DNA from: Streptococcus pseudopneumoniae
Lineage (GTDB): Bacteria > Bacillota > Bacilli > Lactobacillales > Streptococcaceae
DNA length: 37,886 nt
Assembly: GCF_001074975.1 (NCBI RefSeq)
Contig: NZ_JUUO01000009.1
Span: 1-37,886 of the forward strand
Direction: 5' to 3'
Shown one piece after another: positions 26,194 through 35,369 of the stretch (position 1 is the first letter of the stretch; each line of letters starts with the position of its first letter). A program made the position numbers and the translations under genes. Under the pieces are notes generated by a model that did not search any database, was not told where the DNA came from, and was given only the letters and a program-made list of their open reading frames with translations.

Positions 26194-26922
26194 CTAATCT
26201 TCAGCGACAAAGCCGTCATTCTCGATAAAGTGGTGTTCTGTCATTCCTTGGTCTGTAAAGACAATCCCATGAAGGACACCACCATAGACAGCTCCTCCGT
26301 CCATTCCAATCTTGCCATCTTCCGTCATCCAAAGCTCAGCTGTACCGCGTTCTTGCTTTAACAAACCATAGACCGGTGTATGACCGAAGACAATGATTTT
26401 TCCAGTATAATTTTCAGCTTCGTGGAATGGTTTTCTAAGCCAGACTTTTTTATAATCTGTGGTTTCATGCCAATCATCCAAAGTCAAATCAATACCAGCG
26501 TGAACAAAGATATACTTGTCTGTCTCTATCACAAAAGGCATTTGACGAATAAATTCTACCAAATCTGCTGCTTCAGTGGCAACACGCTTGGCATCTTCTA
26601 CTCCGTCAACTGGGGCATCCAAGGGACGACCTAGGATAGAGTTAATGGTTGTATCTCCACCATTGCGACGATAGTGGTCATAGCTTTCTTCTGGATCATC
26701 AAGCCAAGTCAAAAACATATACTCATGATTTCCAGACAAACAGATAGCCCCTTGATTGTCCACCAAGTCCTTAACCATTTCTAGAACACGGCGACTATCT
26801 TCACCACGGTCAATCAAATCCCCTAGAAAGAGCAACTGAGTCTGACCATCCCAGGTTTTGAGAAGGTCTTCCAGCATTCCAGCTTTTCCATGAACATCTC
26901 CAATAACATAATAGTCTGTCAT
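26194..26922 (-). CDS. Metallophosphatase family serine/threonine protein phosphatase
   Basis: The 242-residue protein has the metal-binding PPP/calcineurin-like motifs GDVHGK (8-13), GDLIDRGEDS and GNHEYMF, and a later HTPVYG. It resembles diadenosine-tetraphosphatase / PrpA-type bacterial PPP enzymes; substrate is unknown. It is the last gene of the xseA-to-recN operon, one base after the recN stop codon. It is unrelated to PphB/Stp (PP2C) encoded elsewhere in streptococci. Confidence 0.88.
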   Translation of the reverse strand: MTDYYVIGDVHGKAGMLEDLLKTWDGQTQLLFLGDLIDRGEDSRRVLEMVKDLVDNQGAICLSGNHEYMFLTWLDDPEESYDHYRRNGGDTTINSILGRPLDAPVDGVEDAKRVATEAADLVEFIRQMPFVIETDKYIFVHAGIDLTLDDWHETTDYKKVWLRKPFHEAENYTGKIIVFGHTPVYGLLKQERGTAELWMTEDGKIGMDGGAVYGGVLHGIVFTDQGMTEHHFIENDGFVAED

Positions 26923-26923
26923 C

Positions 26924-28591
26924 TTATTTCTCCCTGTTTCTCAACAATTCTCTGGCTTGCGTCAGAGCTGCTTCTGTCACATCATCACCTGCCAACATCT
27001 TGGCAACTTCCTCCACTCGCTCTTCAACCGTCAAGAGACGAACAGTCGAAACTGTTGAATGGTCACTGCTAATCTTCTCAATAAAGAATTGATAATCCGC
27101 AATCGCAATCACTTGTGGCAAATGGGAAATAGCCAGAACCTGACCATGTTGGCCAATCTTGTGAATCTTCTGTGCAATAGCTTGAGCTACACGACCTGAA
27201 ACTCCTGTATCCACCTCATCAAAGACAATGCTGGTCTTGCCTTCTTTACGCGAAAAGGCAGACTTAATGGCTAGCATGAGACGGGATAATTCCCCGCCAG
27301 ACGCAACCTTAACCAAGGGTTTAAAGTCTTCGCCAGGGTTGGTTGAAATATAAAACTCGACCATTTCATTTCCCTCACGACTGAATTTGCCCTTGCTAAA
27401 ACGAACCTGAAACTGGGCTTTTTCCATATAGAGGTCTTGCAGTTCTTGTTTAATCTCAGTTTCCAATTGTTGGGCCAAGTCATGACGAGCAGATGCAAGC
27501 TGACCAGCCAAATCAACAAGATTGACTTCCAATTTTTTAAGCTCTGCTTCCATGTCTTCAGAAGAAAGGTTGTTGCCTGTCAAGAGATTGTATTCTTCCG
27601 TAATTTTGGCAAAATAAAGCAAGACATCGTCTACAGTCCCACCATACTTACGAGTAATAGTATGAAGGAGATCCAAACGATTCTCAACCTGCATGAGACG
27701 ATTGCCGTCAAAATCAAGGTTCTCAATGATAGCTTCCAAACGTTTGCTAATATCTTCTAAGACATAGTAGGTCTCAGACAGAGAACTTGAAATTTCACGG
27801 TATTCAGGGTCATACTCTTCGACACTTTCCATGTCATTCATGGCTGAACGAACATTTGCTAGACTTGAAAAGTCTTCATTGTCCAACATACTATAAGCAT
27901 TGGTCAGCGTATCCGCAATATTTTTATGATTGAGAAGTTTATCTCGTTCTTGGTTGAGAGTCAAATCTTCACCTGCTTGCAAGTTTGCCGCCTCAATCTC
28001 TGCCATTTGAAATTCCAACATTTCGATACGTGCCTTATGTTCCTGTTGGTTTTTTTTGACTTCCAGAACCTGCTTGCGCATTTTACGGTAGGCATCAAAA
28101 CTCGTTTGATAGGTTTCTTTCAAGTCCCAAAAAGCGGCGTCACCGAATTCATCCAACATCTGGATATGCAGTTGAGGACGCATTAACTCTTCTTGATCAT
28201 GCTGACCATGTATATCCACCAGATGTTGCCCAATAGCACGCAAAACAGACAGATTGACCATCTGGCCATTCACACGGCTGATACTCCGACCATTTTGCAA
28301 GATTTCCCGACGGATAATAATTTCATCACCCATTTCCAAACCTTGCTCATCAAAAATTTCCTGCAAAAGGCGACTATTCTCAACGGAGAAAAGCCCCTCA
28401 ATCTCTGCCTTTGGCGCACCATGACGAATAACATCTGTCGTAGCACGAGCTCCCAACATCATATTCATGGCATCAATGATAATCGACTTCCCTGCACCCG
28501 TTTCACCAGTCAGGACAGTCATTCCCTTCTCAAAATTGAGGGAAATAGCCTCAATAATGGCAAAGTTTTTTATCGAAATTTCAAGTAACAT
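26924..28591 (-). CDS. recN: DNA repair protein RecN
   Basis: RecN is an SMC-like ATPase acting early at double-strand breaks. The 555-residue protein has Walker A GETGAGKS (29-36), long central coiled-coil segments (about 160-370), the signature SGGELSRLMLAIKSAF, and Walker B SIVFDEVDTGVSG. It starts 6 bp after argR. The argR-recN-tlyA-ispA-xse grouping is common in Firmicutes. Confidence 0.97.
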   Translation of the reverse strand: MLLEISIKNFAIIEAISLNFEKGMTVLTGETGAGKSIIIDAMNMMLGARATTDVIRHGAPKAEIEGLFSVENSRLLQEIFDEQGLEMGDEIIIRREILQNGRSISRVNGQMVNLSVLRAIGQHLVDIHGQHDQEELMRPQLHIQMLDEFGDAAFWDLKETYQTSFDAYRKMRKQVLEVKKNQQEHKARIEMLEFQMAEIEAANLQAGEDLTLNQERDKLLNHKNIADTLTNAYSMLDNEDFSSLANVRSAMNDMESVEEYDPEYREISSSLSETYYVLEDISKRLEAIIENLDFDGNRLMQVENRLDLLHTITRKYGGTVDDVLLYFAKITEEYNLLTGNNLSSEDMEAELKKLEVNLVDLAGQLASARHDLAQQLETEIKQELQDLYMEKAQFQVRFSKGKFSREGNEMVEFYISTNPGEDFKPLVKVASGGELSRLMLAIKSAFSRKEGKTSIVFDEVDTGVSGRVAQAIAQKIHKIGQHGQVLAISHLPQVIAIADYQFFIEKISSDHSTVSTVRLLTVEERVEEVAKMLAGDDVTEAALTQARELLRNREK

Positions 28592-28597
28592 ATAGAC

Positions 28598-29029
28598 CTA
28601 CCAATTTTTTACTTGTTCAAAGATTTCCTCAGCTAGACTTTCACTTCTGGCAATGACTAAAATCGAGCTATCATCAGCTAAACAGCTAAAAATCTTATCC
28701 GCAAAAGTCTCAATTAATTGAGCTTTTACAAAAGCTGTATTTCCTGGAATAACTTGGAGATTGATCATCTTATCCATCAATTGAGCCGATTCGATATTGT
28801 CTTCAGCCAGTTGCAAACTTTTTACGATTGATTTTGGCAATTCATAGACATAGGTGTTGTCTCTCAAAGGAATTTTGACAATACCCAGTTCTTTGATATC
28901 TCGGGATACCGTCGCTTGAGTGGCCGTGATGCCAGCCTCTTTCAAATGTTCTACGATTTCTTCTTGCGTACCGATTTGATAATCTGTCACAAATCGTCTA
29001 ATTTTTTCAAGTCTCTCTTTTTTATTCAT
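28598..29029 (-). CDS. argR: ArgR-family arginine repressor
   Basis: The 143-residue protein has the N-terminal ArgR winged helix (RLEKIRRFVTDYQIGTQEEIVEHLKEAGITATQATVSRDIKELGIVK) with the SR motif of recognition helix, and a C-terminal oligomerisation/arginine-binding domain. The usual GTIAGDDT-like loop is replaced by CLADDSSILVIAR, so arginine binding may be altered; streptococci carry several ArgR paralogs with different roles. It overlaps tlyA by 8 bp. The product could be called AhrC in some annotations. Confidence 0.85.
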   Translation of the reverse strand: MNKKERLEKIRRFVTDYQIGTQEEIVEHLKEAGITATQATVSRDIKELGIVKIPLRDNTYVYELPKSIVKSLQLAEDNIESAQLMDKMINLQVIPGNTAFVKAQLIETFADKIFSCLADDSSILVIARSESLAEEIFEQVKNW

Positions 29030-29837
29030 TTTTAAATTGACTATGCGCCCTCTCTACTACTTCTTCAATCTCAGCAAGAACCTGGTTACTTGCTGACTCT
29101 TCTTTTTTCAAATACGCTAAAAACTCAATATTTCCATGACCACCTTGGATGGGAGAAAAGTCCAATCCAAGGACTGAAAAGCCTTCCTCTACTGCCATAG
29201 TTGTGACAGATTCAAGAACATTCTGATGGACCTTGGCGTCGCGAATGATTCCATTTTTTCCAATCTGTTCACGTCCTGCCTCAAACTGGGGCTTCACCAG
29301 AGCCACGACCTGACCTTGATTAGCCAACACACGGTGCAAGGCAGGTAAAATCAGACTGAGGGAAATGAAACTCACATCAATACTGGCAAAGCTCGGCTCC
29401 TTCTCAAAATCAGTCTTTTCAGCATATCGAAAATTGAACTGCTCCATGCTGACAACTCGTGGGTCTTGGCGTAATTTCCAAGCCAACTGATTGGTACCGA
29501 CATCAACTGCAAAGACTAATTCAGCACCATTTTGTAGCATGACGTCTGTGAAGCCCCCGGTGGAAGCACCGATATCAATCGTGGTCGCCCCATCCACTGA
29601 TAAATCAAAGACATGTAAGGCCTTCTCCAGTTTCAAGCCACCACGGCTAACATACTTGAGTTTCTCCCCCCTGAGTTTTAGCTCGGTGTCATCTGAAATT
29701 TTCTCTCCTGGTTTGTCAAACCGTTCTCCGTTAAGAACTGCTACGACTAGACCAGCCATGACACCGCGCTTGGCCTGTTCTCGTGTTTCAAACAAGCCCT
29801 GTTTATAAGCTAGTACATCAACTCTTTCCTTAGCCAT
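29022..29837 (-). CDS. TlyA-family rRNA 2'-O-methyltransferase / hemolysin-like protein
   Basis: The 271-residue protein has an N-terminal S4 RNA-binding domain (about 1-65, [23 protein letters not shown]) and an FtsJ-type SAM-dependent methyltransferase domain with DIGASTGGFTDVML (near 87) and DVSFISL. TlyA of mycobacteria methylates 16S and 23S rRNA; the hemolysin name is historical and activity in streptococci is not shown here. It overlaps ispA and argR by 8 bp each. Confidence 0.9.
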   Translation of the reverse strand: MAKERVDVLAYKQGLFETREQAKRGVMAGLVVAVLNGERFDKPGEKISDDTELKLRGEKLKYVSRGGLKLEKALHVFDLSVDGATTIDIGASTGGFTDVMLQNGAELVFAVDVGTNQLAWKLRQDPRVVSMEQFNFRYAEKTDFEKEPSFASIDVSFISLSLILPALHRVLANQGQVVALVKPQFEAGREQIGKNGIIRDAKVHQNVLESVTTMAVEEGFSVLGLDFSPIQGGHGNIEFLAYLKKEESASNQVLAEIEEVVERAHSQFKNE

Positions 29838-30705
29838 TTATTCTCAAACTTTCTACTACTTCTACAATCGATTCTATCTCAAAGGGAACCTGCTGGGCAA
29901 TTTCTTCTAATTTTGCATTAGCTTGATCCAAAGTCTGGTTACAAAAGGCAATAGCCTCTTCCAAGCCCAACAAAGCAGGATAGGTTGATTTTTCTGCCTG
30001 CAGGTCCTTTTGTGGTGTCTTGCCGATTTCCTCAAAACTAGCTGTCACATCCAGTACATCATCTCGAACTTGAAAAGCAAGACCAATCAATTCACCCACC
30101 GTTTTCAGTTTTGCTTGGATTTCAGGAGCTAATTCTGCTATGATAGCAGCTGCTTGGAATGGATAGGCTAGTAAATTCCCAGTCTTATTAGCATGAATAG
30201 TCTGGAGTTCTTCCAAAGATAAGTGCTGGCGTTCACCTTCCATGTCCAAAACTTGCCCTGCCACCATACCCAGACTACCTGAGGCAAGAGATAAGTTGGC
30301 AATCAAGTCTACCTTGATCTGACTTGGCAAATCTGCCTGCGCTATCAAGGTATAAGGATCTAGGAACAAGGCATCTCCAGCCAAAATCGCCATAGCTTCA
30401 CCGAATTTCTTATGATTTGTCAAATGCCCTCGACGGTAATCATCATCATCCATTGCAGGAAGATCATCGTGAATCAAGCTACCTGTATGAATCATCTCCA
30501 AGGCCGCAGCCACCTGCGCGTGAGCAGGTTTAATGGCAACCTGCAAGGCTTCCAGAACTTCTAGCAAGAGAAAAGGACGAATACGCTTGCCACCAGCATG
30601 AATGGAATAGAGAACAGACTCTCGCAAACTAGAAGCAAACTGCTGGTCTCCATAAAAATTTTCTAAAGCCGACTCGACAAGAGCTAATTTTTCTTGCTTC
30701 TTCAT
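29830..30705 (-). CDS. ispA: Polyprenyl synthetase (farnesyl/geranyl diphosphate synthase)
   Basis: The enzyme condenses isopentenyl and allylic diphosphates to the C15 precursor of undecaprenyl phosphate used for cell-wall synthesis. The 291-residue protein carries the first Asp-rich motif [10 protein letters not shown] (80-89), the GGKRIRP motif (38-44), and a second QVRDDVLDV near 215. It overlaps xseB by 4 bp and tlyA by 8 bp. Confidence 0.93.
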   Translation of the reverse strand: MKKQEKLALVESALENFYGDQQFASSLRESVLYSIHAGGKRIRPFLLLEVLEALQVAIKPAHAQVAAALEMIHTGSLIHDDLPAMDDDDYRRGHLTNHKKFGEAMAILAGDALFLDPYTLIAQADLPSQIKVDLIANLSLASGSLGMVAGQVLDMEGERQHLSLEELQTIHANKTGNLLAYPFQAAAIIAELAPEIQAKLKTVGELIGLAFQVRDDVLDVTASFEEIGKTPQKDLQAEKSTYPALLGLEEAIAFCNQTLDQANAKLEEIAQQVPFEIESIVEVVESLRING

Positions 30706-30914
30706 TCAAAATCACTTTCTGTTCCGTCTTCTTGCATGACCTTGACCAAGGTCTTTTCAGCCTTGTCCAGCGTCGCTTGGAGTTCTTTTGACAAGACCAT
30801 GCCCTTTTGAAAGGCAGCAATCGCATCTTCCAGAGCAATTTCACCATTTTCCAAACTTTGGACAATGGTCTCCAGTTCTGCTAGATTTTCCTCAAATTTC
30901 TTTTGTTTTGACAT
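30702..30914 (-). CDS. xseB: Exodeoxyribonuclease VII small subunit
   Basis: The 70-residue protein matches Xse[34 protein letters not shown]-like coiled-coil pattern and [16 protein letters not shown]. It binds XseA in a large complex that digests single-stranded DNA to short oligonucleotides. It overlaps the 3' end of xseA by 23 bp, so coupling is likely. Confidence 0.95.
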   Translation of the reverse strand: MSKQKKFEENLAELETIVQSLENGEIALEDAIAAFQKGMVLSKELQATLDKAEKTLVKVMQEDGTESDFE

Positions 30915-32232
30915 CTTTAACCTCTAATTCTACTTGACCATCTCGCATCAAAAGCGTCACTTGGTCATTTTTCTTCAAACTCTCAACCGAATCCACAACG
31001 GACTCTTCTTTTTTGACAATAGCATAGCCACGCGCCACGATTCGACTGGTATCCAACATGAGCAAGGCTTCTGAAAAGCGCTTCACCTCAGCAACCTTGG
31101 CGTCATAAACCAACGCCATTTGGCTACGAAGGAGCTTGTCCAACTGAGCAAGTCGGTCTTGATAGCGTTGGATTTTGGTAACAGGCGATAATTGAACCAG
31201 TCGATGCGTCCTTGCTTGTACTATCTGTTTGTTATCAGAAATCCGTGTACGCAAACTTTGTTTTAAGCGCAGTTGCAGTTGGTCCAATCGTTGCAAATAG
31301 CCATCATACAAACGCTCTGGCTGTCTAAAGATAACAGACTGACTGCATTTTTTTAGGGCTTCTTGTTTCCTAGATAGGACATTTCGGACTGCTGTTGCCA
31401 TCCGTTTTTCCTGATTTTGCAAATGAGCTAATAAATCCAACTTGGTCACAGGTGTTGCCAGTTCAGCAGCTGCTGTTGGCGTTGCAGCGCGACGATCTGC
31501 CACAAAATCTGCCAATGTCACATCCGTTTCATGCCCCACACTAGAAATAATTGGCAAACGAGATTCAAAAATAGCTCGTACCACAATTTCTTCGTTAAAG
31601 GCCCAGAGATCCTCAATGGAACCTCCACCACGACCAATAATCAGCAAGTCCAAATCGTCCCGTTCATTAGCACGCGCAATATTTCGAGCAATTTCCTCCG
31701 CAGCCCCTTCACCTTGAACCTTAGTCGGATAGAGAAGAATGTCGACACCTGAAAATCGTCTGCTGACAGTCGTAATAATATCTCGAATAACAGCTCCACT
31801 GCGACTGGTTACTACACCAATTCTCTTAGAAAATTGGGGCAGAGGTTGCTTGAAGCGTTCTTGAAACAGACCTTCTTCTGTCAATTTTTTCTTGAGTTGT
31901 TCAAACTGAATCGCAAGCGCACCAACACCATCAGGCTCTGCCTTTTCAATGATGATAGAGTAGCTACCACTTGGTTCATAGACCTGCACACGCCCAATCA
32001 CATTGATTTTCATTCCTTCTTCTAGGTCGAAACCTAATTTCTGATAAACCCCAGACCAAATAGTCGCTTGAATAACTGCATGGTCATCTTTCAGGGAGAA
32101 ATATTGGTGAGTAGGTCGTTTACGAAAGTTGGAAACTTGACCAGTTAAATAGACCCGTTCCAAGTATGGGTCTTTATCGAATTTCATTTTCAGATACTTG
32201 GTCAAAGTTGTTACCGATAAATACTTTTCCAT
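30892..32232 (-). CDS. xseA: Exodeoxyribonuclease VII large subunit
   Basis: XseA has an N-terminal OB-fold (residues about 1-100, [16 protein letters not shown] ... [23 protein letters not shown]) and the catalytic domain with [14 protein letters not shown], the glycine loop [13 protein letters not shown] and [27 protein letters not shown], followed by a long helical part. ATG 32232 (446 residues) is chosen over GTG 32238 because AGGTGA precedes it. It is first in the seven-gene operon ending with the phosphatase. Confidence 0.95.
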   Translation of the reverse strand: MEKYLSVTTLTKYLKMKFDKDPYLERVYLTGQVSNFRKRPTHQYFSLKDDHAVIQATIWSGVYQKLGFDLEEGMKINVIGRVQVYEPSGSYSIIIEKAEPDGVGALAIQFEQLKKKLTEEGLFQERFKQPLPQFSKRIGVVTSRSGAVIRDIITTVSRRFSGVDILLYPTKVQGEGAAEEIARNIARANERDDLDLLIIGRGGGSIEDLWAFNEEIVVRAIFESRLPIISSVGHETDVTLADFVADRRAATPTAAAELATPVTKLDLLAHLQNQEKRMATAVRNVLSRKQEALKKCSQSVIFRQPERLYDGYLQRLDQLQLRLKQSLRTRISDNKQIVQARTHRLVQLSPVTKIQRYQDRLAQLDKLLRSQMALVYDAKVAEVKRFSEALLMLDTSRIVARGYAIVKKEESVVDSVESLKKNDQVTLLMRDGQVELEVKDVKTKEI

Positions 32233-32272
32233 CTTCACCTACTATTCATTTTCTTGCTTTTCCATGGGTATT

Positions 32273-32283
32273 ATTATACCAAA
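32273..32283 (-). promoter_or_regulatory. Extended -10 promoter of the xseA operon
   Basis: On the minus strand TTTGGTATAAT is an extended -10 (TATAAT at plus 32273-32278) about 40 bp before the xseA start. No strong -35 is present. Confidence 0.65.
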
Positions 32284-32331
32284 AATATGCCTAAAAATCT
32301 CCATTTATGTACCAATATGAGGGAAAAATAG

Positions 32332-32352
32332 AAAAAGGAGGCAAGGCCTCCT
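32332..32352 (-). terminator. Terminator of udk
   Basis: On the minus strand AGGAGGC-CTT-GCCTCCT is a perfect 7-bp stem followed by TTTTCTATTTTT, directly after the udk stop codon. Confidence 0.88.
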
Positions 32353-32359
32353 CATATGA

Positions 32360-32998
32360 TTATTTGCTGTTTCGAGCTTCTTCCAAAATCTTAGAAATCT
32401 TGGTTGTCAACAGATCGATAGCCACTGTATTGCTGACTCCCTCAGGAATGACGATATCAGCGTAACGCTTTGTTGGTTCGATAAACTGATGGTACATAGG
32501 TTTAACCACACCTAAATACTGGTCAATAACGCTATCAAGGCTACGGCCACGTTCTTCCATATCACGCTTGATACGACGAATAATGCGCACGTCATCATCC
32601 GTATCCACAAAAATCTTGATATCCATCAAATCACGCAGGCGCTTATCCTCCAAGACCAAAATCCCCTCAACGATAAAGACATCTTGAGGCTCTTGACGAT
32701 AAGTCTTGCTACTCCGTGTATGCTCTGTATAGTCGTAGGTCGGGATGTCCACCGGACGCCCTGCCAACAATTCCTTAATCTGCTCAATCATCAAGTCTGT
32801 ATCAAAGGCAAAAGGATGGTCATAGTTGGTTTTGACACGCTCTTCAAAGGTCAAGTGAGACTGATCCTTATAGTATGAATCGTGCTCAATCATGGAAATC
32901 TTTTCATCAGGAAAATGCGATAAAATGGCTCTTGAAACACTGGTCTTACCACCACCAGAACCACCTGTCACTCCGATAATGATTGGTCTATTTTGCAT
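32360..32998 (-). CDS. udk: Uridine kinase
   Basis: Uridine/cytidine kinase for pyrimidine salvage. The 212-residue protein starts with a P-loop [12 protein letters not shown] (9-20), followed by [21 protein letters not shown] and the [21 protein letters not shown] region typical of Udk. It has its own extended -10 promoter and terminator, so it appears monocistronic. Confidence 0.96.
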   Translation of the reverse strand: MQNRPIIIGVTGGSGGGKTSVSRAILSHFPDEKISMIEHDSYYKDQSHLTFEERVKTNYDHPFAFDTDLMIEQIKELLAGRPVDIPTYDYTEHTRSSKTYRQEPQDVFIVEGILVLEDKRLRDLMDIKIFVDTDDDVRIIRRIKRDMEERGRSLDSVIDQYLGVVKPMYHQFIEPTKRYADIVIPEGVSNTVAIDLLTTKISKILEEARNSK

Positions 32999-33027
32999 GC
33001 TATCCTCCGTTTTTTTATCCGTCGTCT

Positions 33028-33036
33028 ATTCTATCA
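33028..33036 (-). promoter_or_regulatory. Predicted udk promoter
   Basis: On the minus strand TGATAGAAT is an extended -10 (TAGAAT at plus 33028-33033), about 30 bp before udk. The -35 is not clear. Confidence 0.5.
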
Positions 33037-33110
33037 CATTTTTAGCAAAATTTATAGTCTGGTTTGGATAGTTTAGGGGAAACAATTCCAATTCCTACAA
33101 CCCAGTTAGA

Positions 33111-33989
33111 CTAGCTAAAAACCTTCCTTGGCTTGTAGAGATTGTTCCGCTTTTCTAGAATGGCTAACAATTTATCTCCTTCAAAGGCAGCCAATTCCTT
33201 ATCCGACTGTTCTAGCTCGATAAAACGACCAAAGCGTACTTCCTCTGCCTGCTCCGGAGTAAGAAAAACTTTAACCAAATCTCCTGTCCCAATCTCTAGA
33301 GGATGGAGAAAGTCCCGTTGCCCAGACTCTACTTTTTCAGCAATTTCTTCCAAGGTAAGAGCATCTTCTAGTTGTAAACCTGCAGCACTGGTACGTGTCA
33401 AATATGACATATGAGCCGCATAACCAAGCTTCTCTCCCAAATCAACTGACAAGGTACGGATATAGGTTCCCTTACTGCATTTCACACGAAAAGTAAAATG
33501 TGCAAGTTCGCTCTCATAAGAAATCGGACTTGTCCGTTCAAATTGATAAATGGTCACCTGACGTTCTGGACGCTCCACTTCCTGACCAGCACGCGCATAC
33601 TCATAGAGCTTGCGACCATTGACCTTGACTGCCGAATACATAGGTGGAATCTGTGTAATAGGCCCAGTCAAGCTAGCAATGGCTTCATCGACAATGGTTT
33701 CATCCAAGGGTGACAAAACAGGTGTCTCTGAGACCACTTCCCCACTGGCATCCTCAGTCGTCGTGGAATAGCCTAGAGTGATTTCCCCCTCATAGACCTT
33801 GCCCTCATCCTGCATAAACTCGACCATCCGTGTCGCCTTGCCAACTGCAATGGGCAAAACACCCACTACATCCGGATCTAAAGTCCCACCATGACCAATC
33901 TTCTTGGTTCCCAAAATCTTACGCAGTTTAAAAACCGCATCATGCGAAGTCATCCCCGCTTCTTTTTTTAAGTTGATAATACCGTTCAT
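33111..33989 (-). CDS. truB: tRNA pseudouridine(55) synthase
   Basis: TruB makes pseudouridine 55 in the T-loop of tRNAs. The 292-residue protein has the catalytic Asp38 in [15 protein letters not shown], the [17 protein letters not shown] motif and [18 protein letters not shown]. It starts 10 bp after the DUF2130 gene with a strong AGGGGGAG ribosome binding site lying in that gene's end, so the two are an operon. Confidence 0.96.
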   Translation of the reverse strand: MNGIINLKKEAGMTSHDAVFKLRKILGTKKIGHGGTLDPDVVGVLPIAVGKATRMVEFMQDEGKVYEGEITLGYSTTTEDASGEVVSETPVLSPLDETIVDEAIASLTGPITQIPPMYSAVKVNGRKLYEYARAGQEVERPERQVTIYQFERTSPISYESELAHFTFRVKCSKGTYIRTLSVDLGEKLGYAAHMSYLTRTSAAGLQLEDALTLEEIAEKVESGQRDFLHPLEIGTGDLVKVFLTPEQAEEVRFGRFIELEQSDKELAAFEGDKLLAILEKRNNLYKPRKVFS

Positions 33990-33999
33990 TTTTGCTTTT

Positions 34000-35274
34000 T
34001 CACTCCCCCTTCAGCGCTTCAAACTTCGCTTTCATTGTTGGATTTTTTCGAGTTAGTTTTTTTACTGAAACGTCTTCCAGTTTATTGTTTGCGAGGCGAA
34101 GTTGATTTTCAGATGTGGTTAAGAATTTCTTTACCTCTTCCATGCGTTTGATAGCCTTGTCGATTTCATCAATAGCTTTACCGAAGTTGGTCGAAGCTGA
34201 ATTATAGTTTTTAGCAAAAGCTAGCTTAAAGGCGTCCAAATCTTCCTCAAAATGTGTAATATCGATATTTTGCTCGCGAACCAAGGCCAACTCCTGCTTA
34301 TATTTTAGAGAATTAAGCGCCGCATTTCGCAAGAGCCCAATCAACTGGATAAAGAATTGAGGACGAACTACATACATCTTTTCATACTCGTGGCTGACAT
34401 CAACAATCCCAGTGTTAAAGTAGTCATTATCAGCCTCAAGCATGGTCACTAAAACCGCATATTCACAATTCTTCTCCCGACGGTCCTTGTCCAATTCCTT
34501 GTAAAAATCTGCATTCTTGTGCTTCTTCTCTGTTCCGTCCGCTTCATTTTTCATCTCGAACATAATGGAGATAATCTCTACCCCATTTTCATCACATTCA
34601 CGGAAAATAAAGTCGCCTTTAGACCCTCGCGCAGAAACCTTATTATCCTTCTCAAAGTAAGCATTTGGAAAGGCAAAACTACGGACCTTGTTAAACTCAC
34701 TCTCTGCATAGTGTTCCAGACTTTCCCCGATAGCTTTTGTAGATTGTTGGGCTTTGAAATTCTTGTAAAATTCGACTTGTTCACTAGCTGCCTTGAGTTG
34801 AGCTTCGTAGTTTTGCTTAACAGAAGCAAGAGAAAGTTCATTTTCCTTTTCTTGCAAGAGAAGTTGATTTTTAACCTGATCTCGTTCTTTTTCTAGGTCA
34901 GAAAGGGTCTTTTGCAGTTGATTTTCATGCTCCAAACGCAAGGTTGCCAGTTGGTTTTCCAAGGCTTGTACTTCCTTTTCCTTAGCCAATAAAGCCTCAT
35001 TGCTTGTCTGTTCAACTTCTTTCTTGGCCAATTCTTTTTCTGTATCAAAGTTTTGAATTTGACTCTGCAATTGTGCAATTTCTTGGTCTTTTTGAGCTAG
35101 TTTAGTCTGTTGTTTATTCATGGCCTTTTGCTCAGCCAAAGCCAGTTCCTGCTTCATCCGATCGTGTAGTTCCTTATCAAACTCTGCCGTTCTTACTTGG
35201 GATAAAAGTTCAGCATACTGACTTTCATTTACTGTAAATACTTCCCCACAATTGGGGCATTTAATTTCGTTCAT
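34000..35274 (-). CDS. DUF2130 family protein with zinc-ribbon-like start and coiled coil
   Basis: The 424-residue protein starts with a CPNCG motif (residues 6-10; only one CxxC, so a half zinc ribbon). It then has a long charged coiled coil (about 20-170, many E, K, Q) and a C-terminal DUF2130 region ([81 protein letters not shown]). The central block resembles restriction-endonuclease-like folds (D ... E.K), but catalytic activity is unproven. It is co-transcribed with truB. Confidence 0.82.
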   Translation of the reverse strand: MNEIKCPNCGEVFTVNESQYAELLSQVRTAEFDKELHDRMKQELALAEQKAMNKQQTKLAQKDQEIAQLQSQIQNFDTEKELAKKEVEQTSNEALLAKEKEVQALENQLATLRLEHENQLQKTLSDLEKERDQVKNQLLLQEKENELSLASVKQNYEAQLKAASEQVEFYKNFKAQQSTKAIGESLEHYAESEFNKVRSFAFPNAYFEKDNKVSARGSKGDFIFRECDENGVEIISIMFEMKNEADGTEKKHKNADFYKELDKDRREKNCEYAVLVTMLEADNDYFNTGIVDVSHEYEKMYVVRPQFFIQLIGLLRNAALNSLKYKQELALVREQNIDITHFEEDLDAFKLAFAKNYNSASTNFGKAIDEIDKAIKRMEEVKKFLTTSENQLRLANNKLEDVSVKKLTRKNPTMKAKFEALKGE

Positions 35275-35303
35275 AACGTTCCTCTTTTTAGACTTCTTTA
35301 ACC

Positions 35304-35312
35304 ATTATATCA
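35304..35312 (-). promoter_or_regulatory. Predicted promoter of the DUF2130-truB operon
   Basis: On the minus strand TGATATAAT is an extended consensus -10 (TATAAT at plus 35304-35309), 30 bp before the start codon. Confidence 0.65.
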
Positions 35313-35324
35313 TGCCTGAGGGAA

Positions 35325-35356
35325 AATCAAAAACAGCGAGTCGAAACCCACTGTTT
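35325..35356 (-). terminator. Terminator after metY
   Basis: On the minus strand AAACAGTGGG pairs with CTCGCTGTTT (with wobble pairs), followed by TTGATTTTC. It lies 14 bp after the metY stop codon. Confidence 0.78.
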
Positions 35357-35369
35357 ATCTTCTTTTACT

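Noticed and set aside
29022-29837. True hemolysin/virulence toxin
   Set aside because: Sequence shows an S4 plus methyltransferase architecture of an RNA-modifying enzyme; hemolysin is a historical name.
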